Shown in pieces: positions 27,092 through 34,593 of a stretch of 36,130 nt of DNA; positions within the stretch are counted from its first letter, which is position 1; the number at the start of each line of letters is the position of its first letter. The DNA is taken from the NCBI GenBank assembly GCA_014860575.1, contig JACZJK010000018.1, forward strand, positions 1-36,130. The letters are read 5' to 3'. Origin of the DNA: Bacteroidales bacterium (GTDB lineage Bacteria; Bacteroidota; Bacteroidia; Bacteroidales; JAAYJT01). The position numbers and the translations under genes are program-made. The notes under the pieces were generated by a model. The model searched no databases, was not told the origin of the DNA, and was given only the letters and a program-made list of their open reading frames with translations.

Positions 27092-28501
27092 TTAACCAAC
27101 CTTTTTGTTAGAATCAACAATCACCTGTCCCACTAACTCGATTTCAAGTGGATCAATAGTGAGCATATCAAACAAAATTTTTCCTTTTCGAAGGATTCCA
27201 AGTACTGGTTTTTCATGGGCGAGGAGTTGCAGATACATCTTTTCGGCGTAAGCAGAACTCTCTTTATTCGATTTTCCGAACCTGATCATCACCGCATAAC
27301 TTTCAATTCCGGCATCGGGTAGTGAACCACCACCGCATTGGCCTGTTGAATGAATGATTTCAGAATCTATTCCATGCTTGTTAAGAATTAATTGCAATCG
27401 TTCGGCTGCTGCAAGAATCTCTGTTTTCTCCCTGTGAAAAGCTTTAAAGATTAAATTTTTACTCTTGAGTTCTTCTTCACTCAGGTAGTAAGTGCAAGCT
27501 GTTTCAAGCAGGGCTAGCGTGGTTTTACAAACCCTCAGTGCACGTAGCATGGGTTCTTTCCGGAGTTTCTCGATGAGTTGTTTTTTTCCGGCAATAATCC
27601 CTGCCTGAGGACCACCAAGCAGTTTGTCTCCGCTAAAACAAACCAGGTCGGCTCCACTTGCCAGCGCTTGCTTTACATCAGGTTCGCCCGCAAGTGCAGG
27701 GTGATTTATTTTTCTTAAAAGCCCTGAGCCGAGGTCGTAAAGAACAGGAAGCTTGTGCTTTTTCCCAAGTCTGGCCAGATCTTCTGCACTCACTTCTTCG
27801 GTGAAGCCTTTGATCACATAATTTGATTTATGGGCCTTGAAAAGCAATGCTGTTTGATCGCTGATCTTGTTCTCATAATCGCTGAGCCGGGTTTTGTTGG
27901 TGGTTCCAACTTCAACCATGTTGCAGTCGGAAGCGGCCATGATCTCAGGTATTCGAAATGATCCGCCGATTTCGATTAACTCGCCCCTTGAAACGATGAC
28001 TTCCCGGTTTTTGGCAAAGGTTCGCAAAACCATCATCACGGCCGCAGCGGCATTGTTGACGACCAGGATATCTTCGGCTCCGGTTAAAAATTTGAGAATG
28101 GACGAAGCATGGTCGTTGCGACTGCCCCTGGTTCCGGTTTTCAGATTAAACTCGAGGTTATTATAACCCTGAAGCACTTCAAAAGAATCCTTTAACATTT
28201 CGGGACTGAAAGGCGCACGGCCCAGGTTGGTGTGGATGATGACGCCACTGGCGTTATATACTTTTTTCAGGTTGCGGCTTCCGAAAGATTGAACGAGGTT
28301 CGTGACCTTTTCAATAATATCAGCGGGATCGGATGAAATATTTTTTTTTTGAATTTGCTGCCTGAAATGATCCAATGCCTGCCTGATGGCAAAGGTTACA
28401 AGTTCCTTTCCATGGCTGGAAAGCATTGGCTGAACTTCCGACGATGCCAGAAGTTTATCAACGCCGGGAAGGCCTTTGTAAGCCTCCGTGTGGTCATTCA
28501 T
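27092..28501 (-). CDS. selA: L-seryl-tRNA(Sec) selenium transferase
   Basis: This 469-residue PLP enzyme converts Ser-tRNA-Sec to Sec-tRNA-Sec with selenophosphate as donor. It shows the SelA signatures: the N-terminal domain start GLPGVDKLL, the GVIIHTNLGRAP motif, NNAAAAVMMVL, and the PLP lysine Lys293 in CFSGDKLLGGPQAG (Lys295 in E. coli). The length fits the bacterial decameric enzyme. It begins about 36 bases after the tRNA-Sec gene, so the tRNA, selA and selB are likely a single transcript that is processed. Confidence 0.97.
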   Translation of the reverse strand: MNDHTEAYKGLPGVDKLLASSEVQPMLSSHGKELVTFAIRQALDHFRQQIQKKNISSDPADIIEKVTNLVQSFGSRNLKKVYNASGVIIHTNLGRAPFSPEMLKDSFEVLQGYNNLEFNLKTGTRGSRNDHASSILKFLTGAEDILVVNNAAAAVMMVLRTFAKNREVIVSRGELIEIGGSFRIPEIMAASDCNMVEVGTTNKTRLSDYENKISDQTALLFKAHKSNYVIKGFTEEVSAEDLARLGKKHKLPVLYDLGSGLLRKINHPALAGEPDVKQALASGADLVCFSGDKLLGGPQAGIIAGKKQLIEKLRKEPMLRALRVCKTTLALLETACTYYLSEEELKSKNLIFKAFHREKTEILAAAERLQLILNKHGIDSEIIHSTGQCGGGSLPDAGIESYAVMIRFGKSNKESSAYAEKMYLQLLAHEKPVLGILRKGKILFDMLTIDPLEIELVGQVIVDSNKKVG

Positions 28502-28537
28502 AGCTTGATATAGCTGTAGTTCATGCGAAAAAATTTG

Positions 28538-28629
28538 CAGAGAGAGCAGGAATCGAACCTGCCACAGCCGGTTTTATCCGTCTGCTGCCGGTTTTGAAGA
28601 CCGGGCGAAACACCAGTTCCGTTCTCTCT
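28538..28629 (-). tRNA. selC: tRNA-Sec (anticodon UCA)
   Basis: On the minus strand a cloverleaf can be built with the anticodon loop CTTCAAA (anticodon TCA, reading UGA) in a CCGGT/ACCGG stem. A six-base-pair D stem with a four-base loop (CGGAAC, TGGT, GTTTCG), a long variable arm (CAGC..CGG paired with CCG..GCTG) and a five-base-pair T stem (GCAGG/CCTGC) with loop TTCGATT are the usual signs of a bacterial selenocysteine tRNA. The acceptor shows seven Watson-Crick pairs (AGAGAGA/TCTCTCT) followed by G73; the usual eighth pair is not evident. No CCA is encoded. Confidence 0.93.
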
Positions 28630-28653
28630 TTATTAATAACATTATCTGATTTG

Positions 28654-28661
28654 CAAATATA
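28654..28661 (-). promoter_or_regulatory. Bacteroidetes -7 element of the tRNA-Sec/selA operon (TATATTTG)
   Basis: On the minus strand TATATTTG fits TAnnTTTG and lies about 25 bases before the tRNA-Sec 5' end. It is the most likely promoter of the tRNA-Sec, selA, selB unit. Confidence 0.55.
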
Positions 28662-28893
28662 AACAGAACTATTTGACTGACGATGGGAATTTCTATGAAG
28701 GTTGAGTTGTTATTTCGATAGTGCGAAGGTCAATAACGATTTAGGTGGTTTACAAGTGACTTAAACAAAGTTCGAAGCAGTAAAAGGATTTAACTTCAAA
28801 AAATACAAAACTTGTACAGCCTTTTCAAGATCTGTTTGAAAACTTCCGGGTTTACACCGCCCCGCAGATAAATACCAATTATTACAATTCGGA

Positions 28894-29445
28894 TTAGTAA
28901 GTGTTCTTATCAGATTTATGAATATCATTCCGGCGAAACATACCAACTGCATGAATGACAACGAACATGGCAATCAACAAAAGTGAAAGAGAAACTGAAC
29001 TCCATTTGATTGAGTTAGCTATAGCAGCAATTTTCAAGGTACCGGAATTCAGGTCAGGAAATTGCCCGGTAAGAAGAACAATATGATGGTTCTCAACCAG
29101 GTCTGCCATCATGGCCAGCAGAGGAACAGCAGGGATCAAATATATGAATCTGTGTTTTTGAAAGCGCTTCCGGTTCAACAGGAAAAGTGAAAAAGCCAGA
29201 AACGACCCATAAACAAAGGGGAACAAGAGATCTTCCCGTTTGTGAAATCTGATGTAGTGCTGCCTTCCCTGTTCGCCCATTGCTTGCAATGCCCTCATGG
29301 CTTCAGCCTCAGTGAACCAGAAAGGGTGAACATCCAATAATTCTGCATTCTCAGGATCGTTGGCATGTTTTACAACTTTGGATGAAGCCTTCGGAACTAT
29401 CCACCTCATCATGGTGAAGCTTAGGATCAGCATGAGTGTCCACAA
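28894..29445 (-). CDS. Small integral membrane protein, unrecognised family
   Basis: This protein of about 183 residues has four probable transmembrane stretches: the N-terminus (WTLMLILSFTMMRWI), LLFPFVYGSFLAFSLFLL, FIYLIPAVPLLAMMADLVENH, and VSLSLLLIAMFVVIHAVGMF. I do not recognise the family. The start is uncertain: the open frame continues upstream of the TTG at 29445 in a hydrophobic stretch with no ATG before the next stop, and the first ATG is four codons further in. It stands alone between tRNA-Sec and the molybdenum cofactor genes and has no visible functional link to either. Confidence 0.6.
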   Translation of the reverse strand: MWTLMLILSFTMMRWIVPKASSKVVKHANDPENAELLDVHPFWFTEAEAMRALQAMGEQGRQHYIRFHKREDLLFPFVYGSFLAFSLFLLNRKRFQKHRFIYLIPAVPLLAMMADLVENHHIVLLTGQFPDLNSGTLKIAAIANSIKWSSVSLSLLLIAMFVVIHAVGMFRRNDIHKSDKNTY

Positions 29446-29869
29446 TATCCAAAGAATTACAAGGGTATGATTTTTTTGTATTGTAAATATTTTACGTCAT
29501 GATTTTATATTACAGCCATGTCAATACCATTATGCAAACAAAAACATAAAACCTGCTACCACTTGATTAAATCTTGCCTCCTGCTTCAATTTTCTCTTTA
29601 CCTCCTCCATTTGGCTCACTGAAACCTATGTTGTAATATCGGGTTTACCTTTGTTTGTTGTGAAGACAGCTTTTTCATCAAAAAATCCTCCACCAGATTT
29701 GAACCGTATTTTCCTTCGACCCAGCATAGCGCGGTTATCGCGAAAGCGATTATTCATGTCTTGTATGCTACCACCGCCGCTCATTCGTGAAAAGTATAAA
29801 CTCAAACAAATCTATGAAATCTTTCCCGATCCATATTGCCCTGTAAATGATTATATCATTAGCGTATTA
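29446..29869. other. Gene-poor gap, no convincing gene
   Basis: This stretch between the membrane protein and the tandem repeat holds only a short open frame at 29651-29878 with no recognisable signature and no promoter. I see no RNA gene or mobile-element signature. Confidence 0.5.
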
Positions 29870-30001
29870 GGAATGTAATTCCTTAAAGTTTGCCTGGTTT
29901 AAGGAATTAGAATCCTTGAAATAGTGTGATTTTATGGAATTGGAATCCTTAAAAAACTGTGATTTTGTGGAATCAGCATTTTTATTACCTGGTCTAACAC
30001 T
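29870..30001. repeat. Degenerate 33-base tandem repeat with a palindromic core
   Basis: Four units begin with GGAAT at 29870, 29903, 29936 and 29969, exactly 33 bases apart. The middle two are the best conserved (GGAATT.GAATCCTT followed by A-rich sequence and TGTGATTTT); the first and last are decayed. Each unit begins with a short palindromic core, AAGGAATT.GAATCCTT. It lies just upstream of the moeA promoter. Confidence 0.7.
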
Positions 30002-30060
30002 AAATGTTTAGGTTGACTTTTGGATCTATTCAATCAGAACACAGTTCCACTCGTATTAAG

Positions 30061-30068
30061 TACCTTTG
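30061..30068 (+). promoter_or_regulatory. Bacteroidetes -7 element of the molybdenum cofactor operon (TACCTTTG)
   Basis: TACCTTTG fits TAnnTTTG and ends 25 bases before the ATG at 30094. It lies inside the longer open frame that starts at 30004, which supports the downstream start for moeA. Confidence 0.65.
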
Positions 30069-30093
30069 CAAACCAGATTATCTGATCAAATCT

Positions 30094-31272
30094 ATGATAA
30101 CATTCGAAGAAGCGCTTGAAATAGTTCTCAGTCATGCAGGATTGCTTGAAACCGAAACCGTTGGTTTTACTGAGTCATTGGGCCGGGTGCTGGCTGAGAA
30201 CATTGTTTCGGATATGGATATGCCACCTTTCGACAAATCAGCTATGGATGGCTATGCCTGCCGGAAAGCAGATTTAAAGAATGAGCTGGAAGTGCTTGAA
30301 ATTATTGCTGCCGGACAACTTCCCGGATTTGAGGTTTGTGCGAACCAATGCTCCAAAATCATGACCGGCGCGATGATCCCCAAAGGTGCCGATTGCGTGA
30401 TCATGGTGGAGCATACCCGTGTAACCGCAAAAGGCCTCATTGAGTTCACAGCCGAAAAGACTGCCGGCAACATTTGCTTCAAAGGCGAGGATATCAAAAA
30501 AGGTGAAAAAGTATTGTCGAAAGGTTTGCTGATCAAACCACAGCATATTGCCGTGCTGGCTTCGGTGGGTTGTGTGAACCCAACGGTTTATCGCAAGGCT
30601 AAGGTTGGAATTCTTTCCACCGGTGATGAACTGGTAGAACCACAATTTGAACCCGGGTCAGGGGAAATCCGAAACAGCAATGCCTGGCAACTGATGGCAC
30701 AGGCCAGGGCCATGAATGTGGAAGCAACTTATTTTGGCATCGCACCTGATGAGGAAAGACAAACCCTTACGCTTATTAAAAAAGCATTGGAAACCTGCGA
30801 TGTAATGCTGCTTACCGGTGGCATTTCCATGGGCGATTACGATTTTGTTCCTGCTGTGCTGAAAGAAGCAGGCTTCACTTTCCATTTTAAGAGCCTTGCC
30901 GTGCAGCCCGGAAGGCCAACTTTATTTGGCAGCACAGCAGAAAGGAAAATCTGTTTCGGTTTGCCCGGAAACCCGGTTTCATCATTTAACCAGTTTGAGT
31001 TATTAGTTAAGCCTATGTTGATGAAAATGATGGGACACGACCATAATCCGGTGATTATTAAATTTCCGATGGCAGTTGATTACCGGAGAAAAAAATCAGA
31101 ACGCTTGTCATTTATTCCCGTATTACTTCATGACAATGGCAGCGTTTCACCGGTTGAATATCACGGTTCGGCACACATCAATGCTCTCAACCTGGCATTT
31201 GGGTTGATGAGTGTTCCCATTGGGGTCGAAGAAATTAAAAATGGAGAACTTGCTGATGTACGACCGCTTTAA
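30094..31272 (+). CDS. moeA: Molybdopterin molybdenumtransferase MoeA
   Basis: This 392-residue enzyme inserts molybdate into adenylylated molybdopterin. It has the MoeA domain order: the first part with PPFDKSAMDGYA, the GAMIPKGADCVIMVE segment, the MogA-like domain with STGDEL and LTGGISMGDYDFVP, and the GLPGNPVSSF motif before a C-terminal beta domain. I start at 30094 (MITFEEALEIV) because a promoter element lies just upstream and the family begins here; the extra 30 codons of the longer frame have no family match. It is the first gene of moeA-moaA-moaC-mosc/mogA, and its end overlaps the moaA start. Confidence 0.95.
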   Translation: MITFEEALEIVLSHAGLLETETVGFTESLGRVLAENIVSDMDMPPFDKSAMDGYACRKADLKNELEVLEIIAAGQLPGFEVCANQCSKIMTGAMIPKGADCVIMVEHTRVTAKGLIEFTAEKTAGNICFKGEDIKKGEKVLSKGLLIKPQHIAVLASVGCVNPTVYRKAKVGILSTGDELVEPQFEPGSGEIRNSNAWQLMAQARAMNVEATYFGIAPDEERQTLTLIKKALETCDVMLLTGGISMGDYDFVPAVLKEAGFTFHFKSLAVQPGRPTLFGSTAERKICFGLPGNPVSSFNQFELLVKPMLMKMMGHDHNPVIIKFPMAVDYRRKKSERLSFIPVLLHDNGSVSPVEYHGSAHINALNLAFGLMSVPIGVEEIKNGELADVRPL

Positions 31273-32056
31273 CCGAAATATCAATTACTTACGCATCTCG
31301 GTTACCGACCGTTGCAACCTTCGTTGCCGTTACTGCATGCCCGAAGAAGGAGTACAAATATTGGATCACACTGAGATACTGTCTTTTGAAGAAATCGTTG
31401 AAGTGACTAAAGAGGCTGTCAGCCTGGGAGTTGAGAAAGTTCGTTTGACCGGTGGTGAACCGCTGGTTCGCAAAGGAATTGTTCAACTGGTGGCCATGCT
31501 GGCACGCATTAAAGGAATTGAGGATCTAAGTATGACAACCAATGGGTTGTTGCTTGATAAATTTGCTCAACCCCTTGTGGATGGAGGGCTTCAGCGGATT
31601 AACATCAGCCTTGACACAGTGAATCCGATCAAGTACCGGCTTGTAACCCGAACCGGCGAACTTGCCAGTGTTCTTCAGGGAATTACAGCCTCCAAAAAGG
31701 CTGGCCTCGAACCAATTAAAGTGAATTGTGTGATTGAGAAGAGTTCAGATGAGCCTGATGCAAAACAAGTGGAGGAGTATTGCAGAGAAAATGGATTGGA
31801 GGTGCGTTTTATTCATCAGATGGATTTGCATACAGGAGAGTTTTACCAGGTGGAAGGTGGAATTGGCGGTAATTGCAGTCTGTGTAACCGTTTAAGGCTC
31901 ACAGCAAATGGCATGATAAAACCTTGTCTCTTCAGTGAGCAGGATTTTGATGTGAGAAAGCTTGGTGCAAGAAATGCCTTACTCGCCGCGCTCGAAAACA
32001 AACCCGCCTGCGGAACAATTAACCAAAGCGGACGTTTTTATAATATAGGAGGTTAA
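31256..32056 (+). CDS. moaA: GTP 3',8-cyclase MoaA, short form
   Basis: This radical SAM enzyme starts molybdenum cofactor synthesis by rearranging GTP to a cyclic intermediate that MoaC turns into cPMP. The N-terminal 4Fe-4S cluster motif is [10 protein letters not shown]; the C-terminal cluster motif is [20 protein letters not shown], and the protein ends in the conserved Gly-Gly. At 266 residues it is about 55 to 65 shorter than the usual enzyme. The loss is in the middle, between VNCVIEK and the C-terminal cluster, where only a short stretch ([17 protein letters not shown]) remains. All cysteines and the tail are kept, so it is probably active, but this should not be assumed. The start overlaps moeA by 17 bases; an ATG five codons upstream is also possible. 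Confidence 0.9.
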   Translation: MYDRFNRNINYLRISVTDRCNLRCRYCMPEEGVQILDHTEILSFEEIVEVTKEAVSLGVEKVRLTGGEPLVRKGIVQLVAMLARIKGIEDLSMTTNGLLLDKFAQPLVDGGLQRINISLDTVNPIKYRLVTRTGELASVLQGITASKKAGLEPIKVNCVIEKSSDEPDAKQVEEYCRENGLEVRFIHQMDLHTGEFYQVEGGIGGNCSLCNRLRLTANGMIKPCLFSEQDFDVRKLGARNALLAALENKPACGTINQSGRFYNIGG

Positions 32057-32066
32057 GACCCAAAAT

Positions 32067-32513
32067 ATGAATGAATTAACACATACCGATGCCCGGGGCA
32101 AAGCCAACATGGTGGATGTGGGCCAGAAACCCGATCAGGTGCGGCAGGCCATCGCCGAAGGTTTCATACGTATGAAACCAGCAACCGTGCAACTGATCAA
32201 AGATAATATGATGAAAAAAGGCGATGTGCTTACAGTTGCTGAAATTGCAGGAATACAAGCCGGAAAAAAAACCAGTGAACTCATTCCGTTATGTCATCCT
32301 TTGGCGATCACAAAAATTGCCATAGAAACTACATTGGGAGATGCCGGTGTTCATGTTAAGTCCACAGCCCGTTGCACCGGTAAAACCGGGATAGAAATGG
32401 AAGCGCTCACTGCCGTCTCTGTCGCACTGCTCACCATCTATGATATGTGCAAGGCAGTGGATCAGCAGATGGTGATTGAGCATGTGAGGCTGGTGGAGAA
32501 GACGAAAGTTTAA
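32067..32513 (+). CDS. moaC: Cyclic pyranopterin monophosphate synthase MoaC
   Basis: This 148-residue enzyme works with MoaA to make cyclic pyranopterin monophosphate. The family motifs are clear: [18 protein letters not shown], then [18 protein letters not shown], then [26 protein letters not shown]. The length is normal for the hexameric family. It starts ten bases after moaA, so both are translated from one transcript. Nothing unusual. Confidence 0.97.
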   Translation: MNELTHTDARGKANMVDVGQKPDQVRQAIAEGFIRMKPATVQLIKDNMMKKGDVLTVAEIAGIQAGKKTSELIPLCHPLAITKIAIETTLGDAGVHVKSTARCTGKTGIEMEALTAVSVALLTIYDMCKAVDQQMVIEHVRLVEKTKV

Positions 32514-32546
32514 TTCAAAATTCAAAATTCAAAATTCAAGATTCAA
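32514..32546. repeat. Short tandem repeat TTCAAAA after moaC
   Basis: About four consecutive TTCAAAA-type units follow the moaC stop codon. A related AT-rich inverted pair (ATTCAAGATTCCAAATT and GGAATTTTGAATTTGGAATT) is at about 34143-34240. These are typical intergenic low-complexity repeats. Confidence 0.6.
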
Positions 32547-32601
32547 TGCGAGCCAGTGTTATTAAATAATTATCAGTGAGTCCGTGGCAACAAAAAAAAC
32601 A

Positions 32602-33531
32602 ATGGAAATTAAAGTAATATCAGTCAATATTTCAGAAGAAAAGGGAACGATTAAGAAGCCGGTTGACTTTATTGAGATCAATGAAAAAGGTGTGGTGGGT
32701 GATGCTCATGCCGGTTACTGGAACCGGCAGATCAGTCTGCTGGCAACAGAGAGCATGGAAAAATTCGGGAAGGAAGCCAACCGTGAATTCATACCCGGTG
32801 AATTTGCCGAAAACATTACCACAACAGGTGTCGCACTGCATGTTACCCGCCCACTCGACCGTTTTGTTATTGGCGAAACTGAAATGGAAGTCACGCAAAT
32901 TGGCAAAAGGTGCCATGGTGATGGTTGTGCCATTTATCGTGAAGTTGGTAATTGTGTGATGCCAAAGGAAGGGATTTTTTGCCGCACCATTAAAAACGGC
33001 AAAATCAAACCTGGCGATGAAATACAATACCTGCCCAGGGTGATGCGAATTTACCTACTCACACTCAGCGACAGGGCTTCCCGAGGCGAATATGAAGACC
33101 GCAGTGGCCCGAGAACTGCTGAGCTGGTGAAAGAATTCTTTCGCCAAAACGGCTATGAAAGCATCATCGAAACTGAGATAATTCCCGATGATGCAGTTGA
33201 ACTCCGCCAGAAACTGGTTGAAGCGGGCAATAAAAAATTTGATGTAGTTTTCACCACCGGTGGCACTGGTATCGGTCCCCGTGACATTACACCAGATGTG
33301 ACCCGAACGCTCCTGGACAAAGAAATTCCAGGCATCATGGAGCAAATCAGGTTGAAATACGGACAGGATAAACCCAATGTCCTGTTGAGCCGAGCCGTTG
33401 CCGGCGTAATGGGCAGCACATTGGTATTCAATATGCCCGGCAGCGTTCGTGCCATACAGGAATACACAACCGAAATCTTTAAAAGCATCAAGCACATGAT
33501 TTACATGTTGCATGGATTGGATCTGCATTGA
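32602..33531 (+). CDS. MOSC domain fused to MogA/MoaB domain
   Basis: This 309-residue fusion joins a MOSC domain (about residues 1-140) to a molybdopterin adenylyltransferase-like MogA/MoaB domain (about 150-309). The MOSC part has GVVGDAHAGYW, RQISLL, FAENITT and a cysteine-rich end (CHGDGCAIYREVGNC, then GIFC), with the conserved reactive cysteine region. The second part has LTLSDRASRGEYEDRSGP, TTGGTGIGPRDITPDVT and FNMPGSV, the molybdopterin-binding motifs. MOSC domains handle sulfur on cofactors or thiols; MogA adenylates molybdopterin before MoeA acts. A GTG start six codons upstream is possible; I prefer the ATG. It is the last gene of the molybdenum cofactor cluster. Confidence 0.92.
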   Translation: MEIKVISVNISEEKGTIKKPVDFIEINEKGVVGDAHAGYWNRQISLLATESMEKFGKEANREFIPGEFAENITTTGVALHVTRPLDRFVIGETEMEVTQIGKRCHGDGCAIYREVGNCVMPKEGIFCRTIKNGKIKPGDEIQYLPRVMRIYLLTLSDRASRGEYEDRSGPRTAELVKEFFRQNGYESIIETEIIPDDAVELRQKLVEAGNKKFDVVFTTGGTGIGPRDITPDVTRTLLDKEIPGIMEQIRLKYGQDKPNVLLSRAVAGVMGSTLVFNMPGSVRAIQEYTTEIFKSIKHMIYMLHGLDLH

Positions 33532-33543
33532 AATTACACGTAG

Positions 33544-33563
33544 AGACGCAATGCATTGCGTCT
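33544..33563. repeat. Perfect 20-base palindrome (dispersed-repeat type)
   Basis: AGACGCAATGCATTGCGTCT is its own reverse complement and lies between the MOSC-MogA gene and the HD-domain gene. The surrounding GTAGAGACGCAATGCATTGCGTCT is a repeat type met in intergenic regions of several bacterial groups; it may also act as a weak terminator. Confidence 0.8.
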
Positions 33564-33582
33564 GTGCTATAAATGATATGAA

Positions 33583-34137
33583 ATGACACACGAAAAAGCT
33601 CTCGAATTATTGCATGAATACGTTAAGAACCCCAGAACAATAGCCCATTGCCTTTCATCTGAAGCGGTGTTGCGGGCCATTGCCAAGCGGCTCGGACAAG
33701 ATGAAAATAAATGGGGTCTGGCCGGCTTGCTGCACGACCTGGATGTGGAACTCACCCACGACAAACCTGAAATCCACGGCCATGAAACCATCCGCATCCT
33801 CCGGCAGGAAGGGATTGATGAAGAAATCCTGGATGCCATTATCCGGCATAATGAAATGAATAACAGTGGTGAGCGAACCACAGTTTTTCATCATGCACTG
33901 GCTGCCGGTGAAACCATCACGGGATTAGTTACTGCAACTGCGTTGGTTTATCCTGACAAAAAGGTAGCTTCGGTAAAGACCAAATCCGTGGTGAAGCGCA
34001 TGAAAGAAAAGGCTTTTGCTGCCTCTGTGAACCGTGAGGCCATCATGGAATGTGAGAGAATCGGTATTCCGCTTCCCGAGTTTGCCGAACTCTCCATCAA
34101 TGCGATGGCGGGTATTTCCGAAGAAATTGGACTCTGA
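33583..34137 (+). CDS. HD-domain (HDIG-type) phosphohydrolase-like protein
   Basis: This 184-residue protein carries an HD metal-binding domain: HCLSSEAVLRAIAKRLG, then LAGLLHDLDVE (HD pair), then HGHETIRIL and AIIRHNE. The metal-ligand pattern H..HD..H looks intact. Such small HD proteins are widespread in anaerobes and their substrate is mostly unknown; nucleotides or phosphate esters are typical for the superfamily. The following part (DKKVASVKTKSVVKRMKEKAFAASVNRE) is typical of the same small family. It follows the molybdenum cofactor genes by about 50 bases beyond a palindromic repeat, with no proven connection to them. Confidence 0.85.
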   Translation: MTHEKALELLHEYVKNPRTIAHCLSSEAVLRAIAKRLGQDENKWGLAGLLHDLDVELTHDKPEIHGHETIRILRQEGIDEEILDAIIRHNEMNNSGERTTVFHHALAAGETITGLVTATALVYPDKKVASVKTKSVVKRMKEKAFAASVNREAIMECERIGIPLPEFAELSINAMAGISEEIGL

Positions 34138-34266
34138 TTTTTATTCAAGATTCCAAATTGAAAAATTCAAGATTTAACTGTACATCAATTCGTTATCCTA
34201 ATATTGAATATTAAATCTGGAATTTTGAATTTGGAATTAAAAAACCCTGACGCTATCTAAAACGTT

Positions 34267-34274
34267 TATCTTTG
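34267..34274 (+). promoter_or_regulatory. Bacteroidetes -7 element of the DivIC-like gene (TATCTTTG)
   Basis: TATCTTTG fits TAnnTTTG and lies 19 bases before the start codon at 34294. Confidence 0.6.
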
Positions 34275-34293
34275 CTCAAAGCTTTCCTGAACC

Positions 34294-34584
34294 ATGTGGA
34301 AGAAAATTGCACGAATTCTTAAAAACAAATATTTCATTGCCGTTCTGGCATTTGTCATCTGGATGCTGTTTTTCGACCGCAACAGCATGATGTACCGCTA
34401 TAAGCAAAACCTGACCCTCAATAAGCACCAGCAGGAAAGAGAATTTTACCTCAGTGAAATCGAAAAGGACAGCATCGCCCTCCACGAACTCTCGTCCGAC
34501 ACCCAAAACCTCATCCGCTTCGCACGGGAGAAATATTTAATGAAGAAGGATGATGAGGATATTTATTTGATTATTGAGGAATAG
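34294..34584 (+). CDS. DivIC/FtsB-like septum formation protein
   Basis: This 96-residue bitopic membrane protein has a short cytoplasmic start, one transmembrane helix (YFIAVLAFVIWMLFF, about residues 13-28), a coiled-coil stretch (KQNLTLNKHQQEREFYLSEIEKDSIALHEL) and the conserved end REKYLMKKDDEDIYLI. These features match the FtsB/DivIC family, which joins FtsL and FtsQ in the divisome. The family is short, so the length is normal. It has its own promoter and stands between the HD-domain gene and the convergent rtcB. Confidence 0.9.
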   Translation: MWKKIARILKNKYFIAVLAFVIWMLFFDRNSMMYRYKQNLTLNKHQQEREFYLSEIEKDSIALHELSSDTQNLIRFAREKYLMKKDDEDIYLIIEE

Positions 34585-34593
34585 GCTGAGGCC

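Noticed and set aside
29651-29878. Small gene before the tandem repeat
   Set aside because: No recognisable motif, odd composition and no promoter; the end runs into the repeat. Probably non-coding or a decayed remnant.
29870-30001. CRISPR array
   Set aside because: The 33-base periodicity is contiguous tandem repetition without unique spacers, units are degenerate, and no cas gene is present.
30004-30093. Longer start for MoeA
   Set aside because: The TACCTTTG promoter element lies within this stretch and the added residues do not match the family.
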